From Oscillospiraceae bacterium (GTDB lineage: Bacteria; Bacillota; Clostridia; Oscillospirales; Ruminococcaceae), in assembly GCA_014858325.1 (NCBI GenBank), contig RKCM01000225.1, positions 1-15,621 on the forward strand: a DNA stretch of 15,621 bases, in the 5' to 3' direction. Position 1 is the stretch's first letter. Every line of letters begins with the position of its first letter. The notes below the pieces were generated by a model. That model saw nothing but the letters and a program-made list of their open reading frames with translations. It was not told the origin of the DNA and searched no databases. Position numbers and translations under genes: made by a program. Shown here one piece after another: positions 14,435 to 15,621 of the stretch.

Positions 14435-14698
14435 ATGAGTAAAGTGGAGACACTGATAAGGAAGCTTTGCCAAAAGCCCACTCCGGCAGACTTCCGCTAT
14501 TCAGACCTTAAAAAAGTAATGGCCTATTTTGGATATGTGGAGTCCAATAAAGGCGCAACTTCCGGCTCTCGCGTTCGTTTTTATAACCCGGAGACGGGTG
14601 CGATGGTGATGCTGCACAAACCGCATCCAGGCGACCAGATGGTAAAAGGCGCAGTTGAGAGCGTAGTGGTGTTTTTAAGGGAGCATGGTCACATATGA
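14435..14698 (+). CDS. hicA: HicA-family toxin (variant subgroup), first gene of a tripartite operon
   Basis: 87 residues. The ATG is the first start after an in-frame TAG at 14429; the ribosome site (GAAGGTGGG, about 14415-14423) is rather distant. The product has the HicA-like layout: helix 1 (VETLIRKLCQKP), helix 2 (YSDLKKVMAYFGY), then a beta hairpin (SGSRVRFYNPETGAMVMLHKPHPG) and a C-terminal helix (VESVVVFLREHG). HicA toxins are small dsRBD-fold mRNA interferases neutralised by HicB. In canonical HicA the GSH motif provides a catalytic His; here it reads GSR (44-46), while His61 and His64 lie in LHKPHPG. The stop overlaps the hicB start by 4 bases (ATGA), which is normal hicAB coupling. 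Identification rests on fold pattern and gene pairing. Activity is not proven, and the catalytic residue may differ. Confidence 0.82.
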   Translation: MSKVETLIRKLCQKPTPADFRYSDLKKVMAYFGYVESNKGATSGSRVRFYNPETGAMVMLHKPHPGDQMVKGAVESVVVFLREHGHI

Positions 14699-15189
14699 AA
14701 AATGTATTGCGTTATAAAGGATACTCTGCAAGGCCGGAGTACTCCGCAGAAGACAAAATCTTTTACGGAAAGATTTTGGGGATTGATGATCTGATCGATT
14801 TCTACTCCGACAGCGCAAAAGAGATTGAAAATGAATTTCACGCAGCAGTAGATGATTATTTGGCTTTCTGTGAGGAAGTTGGAAAACAGCCGCAGAAAGA
14901 ATTTAGCGGAACGTTTAATGTTCGAGTTTCGCCGGAGCTGCATCGGAGAGCAGCACAAAAGGCTCAGGAAGAGAGTGTTCCGCTAAACCGAGTGGTTGAA
15001 TCTGCACTGGAAGAGTATCTGGAACCGATTCAACCGAAGACATCCATTATGGTCCTTCCGCCGGAGATGGTAAAACAATTTACTCAACCTGTTCAAACTG
15101 TAAAGAGCAGCGACAAAAACGCCGCATACTATACGGCAGGGGAATGGAGCAGCTATCTGTATGAAGGAGGAAAGGTGAAGGTATGCTGA
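14695..15189 (+). CDS. hicB: HicB-family antitoxin with RHH domain and C-terminal extension (possible chaperone-addiction tail)
   Basis: 164 residues, well above the ~100-110 usual for this HicB type. Residues 1-62 are the HicB partial-RNase-H-like fold (YKGYSARPEYSAEDKIFYGK...IDDLIDFYSDSAKEIENEF...AVDDYLAFCEEVG), which would bind and block HicA. Residues 72-110 are a ribbon-helix-helix DNA-binding domain (FNVRVSPELHRRAAQKAQEE...NRVVESALEEYL). Residues 111-164 are an extra tail, Pro/Gln-rich at first (PIQPKTSIMVLPPEMVKQF), then an aromatic cluster with Tyr145, Tyr146, Trp151, Tyr154 and Tyr156. In toxin-antitoxin-chaperone systems such a tail makes the antitoxin unstable unless a SecB-like chaperone binds it, and the next gene looks SecB-like. 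The start overlaps the hicA stop, and its end overlaps the next gene by 7 bases. Domains 1 and 2 are confident; the tail's role is inferred. Confidence 0.85.
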   Translation: MKNVLRYKGYSARPEYSAEDKIFYGKILGIDDLIDFYSDSAKEIENEFHAAVDDYLAFCEEVGKQPQKEFSGTFNVRVSPELHRRAAQKAQEESVPLNRVVESALEEYLEPIQPKTSIMVLPPEMVKQFTQPVQTVKSSDKNAAYYTAGEWSSYLYEGGKVKVC

Positions 15190-15602
15190 AAGACCTTTTT
15201 GACGGCACATGCCGAATTGCACCACTCCACATGGAATGGAAAACATTAGAACTGTTGAATGATCCAACGGAAAAGGCTGAACTCATTGTAGAAGATTCAG
15301 TTAGATGGGAAAGAGCGAGTGATTGCTTGCGCGTGATCTGTACCCGTAAGGCTGGTTTTTTGCCGGAATGCAGCTTTTCTGTTACTGTTTCTTATGTAGT
15401 AGAGCACATTCTTCAAAAAGTGGATACCTTGAACGATGTTTCAGATGAAGATATTGATAAAGAGGTACATGAACACCTTGGCTTTTACATTCAAGAGAAT
15501 CAGGGCCTTATGAGCCGGGTCTCACTGATTATCTCGCAAATGTCCTCTGCTTTTGGAGCTCCGCCGCTGGTTCTGCCGCCGAATTATCAAATGAAATCTT
15601 AA
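15183..15602 (+). CDS. SecB-like protein, putative dedicated chaperone of the HicAB pair
   Basis: 139 residues. The ATG at 15183 overlaps the hicB stop, with GAAGGAGG at 15162-15169 inside hicB. There is no signal peptide or membrane segment. Residues 30-78 are predicted beta-rich, with alternating hydrophobic strands (AELIVEDSVRW, CLRVICTR, CSFSVTVSYVVEHIL). Residues 90-122 are helical (EDIDKEVHEHLGFYIQE, SRVSLIISQMSSA). The C-terminus FGAPPLVLPPNY resembles the SecB ending, in which a helix bearing an Arg/Ser-rich face leads to a FPxLxLxPxNF segment (compare E. coli SecB). Strand-then-helix order, size and position after an antitoxin with a long tail all fit the SecB-like chaperone of TAC systems. 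The match is by eye; DUF-type alternatives cannot be excluded. General SecB is largely absent from Firmicutes, so a dedicated role is more likely than general export. Confidence 0.65.
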   Translation: MLKDLFDGTCRIAPLHMEWKTLELLNDPTEKAELIVEDSVRWERASDCLRVICTRKAGFLPECSFSVTVSYVVEHILQKVDTLNDVSDEDIDKEVHEHLGFYIQENQGLMSRVSLIISQMSSAFGAPPLVLPPNYQMKS

Positions 15603-15621
15603 GTCTTATACCCACCCCGCA

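Larger units (their letters stand above)
12898..15621. mobile_element. Left part of an integrative element inserted in tRNA-Thr(CGU); right end beyond window
   Basis: The left boundary is the tRNA 3' fragment (12898-12944), with a tyrosine recombinase next to it reading towards the boundary. Inside the integrase-distal part the base composition becomes clearly AT-richer than the chromosome to the left, and the cargo is a toxin-antitoxin-type operon. No conjugation, replication or phage structural gene is seen in the visible 2.7 kb, so the element type (ICE, IME, prophage, satellite or small island) is undetermined. Confidence 0.8.

Overview
The window looks like a GC-rich Gram-positive gut Clostridium of the Oscillospiraceae/Ruminococcaceae type; Faecalibacterium, Gemmiger or Subdoligranulum relatives would fit. 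Evidence is the strong AGGAGG-type ribosome sites, the lon-engB order, the HAD/ABC-F/Gx-transporter gene set, and sporulation-family genes (yqfC, yqfD, ylbJ) in a GC-rich background. The genus is inferred.

Layout. Positions 1-5302 are a co-directional plus-strand run: the 3' part of a secreted-looking SGNH/GDSL hydrolase with serine-rich linkers, a 74-residue acidic protein, a YjjG-type HAD nucleotidase, an ABC-F ribosome-associated ATPase and a small Gx-transporter membrane protein. A near-consensus sigma-A promoter (5315-5343) then drives a compact proteostasis/ribosome operon: lon, engB, a SAM methyltransferase and hslO (Hsp33), closed by a bidirectional terminator. On the minus strand, yqfC-yqfD converge on that terminator and diverge from ylbJ. 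All three belong to families tied to the mother-cell (sigma-E) sporulation programme in Bacillus and Clostridium.

From about 12898 the chromosome is interrupted by an integrative element. The 3' half of a tRNA-Thr(CGU), with CCA and its own terminator, remains as an attachment-site scar. Next to it is a tyrosine recombinase, followed by an AT-richer cargo region. The cargo has a consensus promoter with a palindrome at the predicted start site, then three overlapping genes: a HicA-type toxin, a HicB-type antitoxin (HicB fold plus ribbon-helix-helix) with an unusual ~54-residue C-terminal extension, and a 139-residue protein whose C-terminal half resembles SecB. This is the architecture of a tripartite toxin-antitoxin-chaperone (TAC) module. 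In the well-studied HigBA-SecB systems a C-terminal tail makes the antitoxin dependent on a dedicated SecB-like chaperone. A HicAB version carried by an integrative element in a Firmicute, a phylum that generally lacks SecB, is the most interesting item here.

The right end of the element, where an intact tRNA-Thr is predicted, lies beyond the window.
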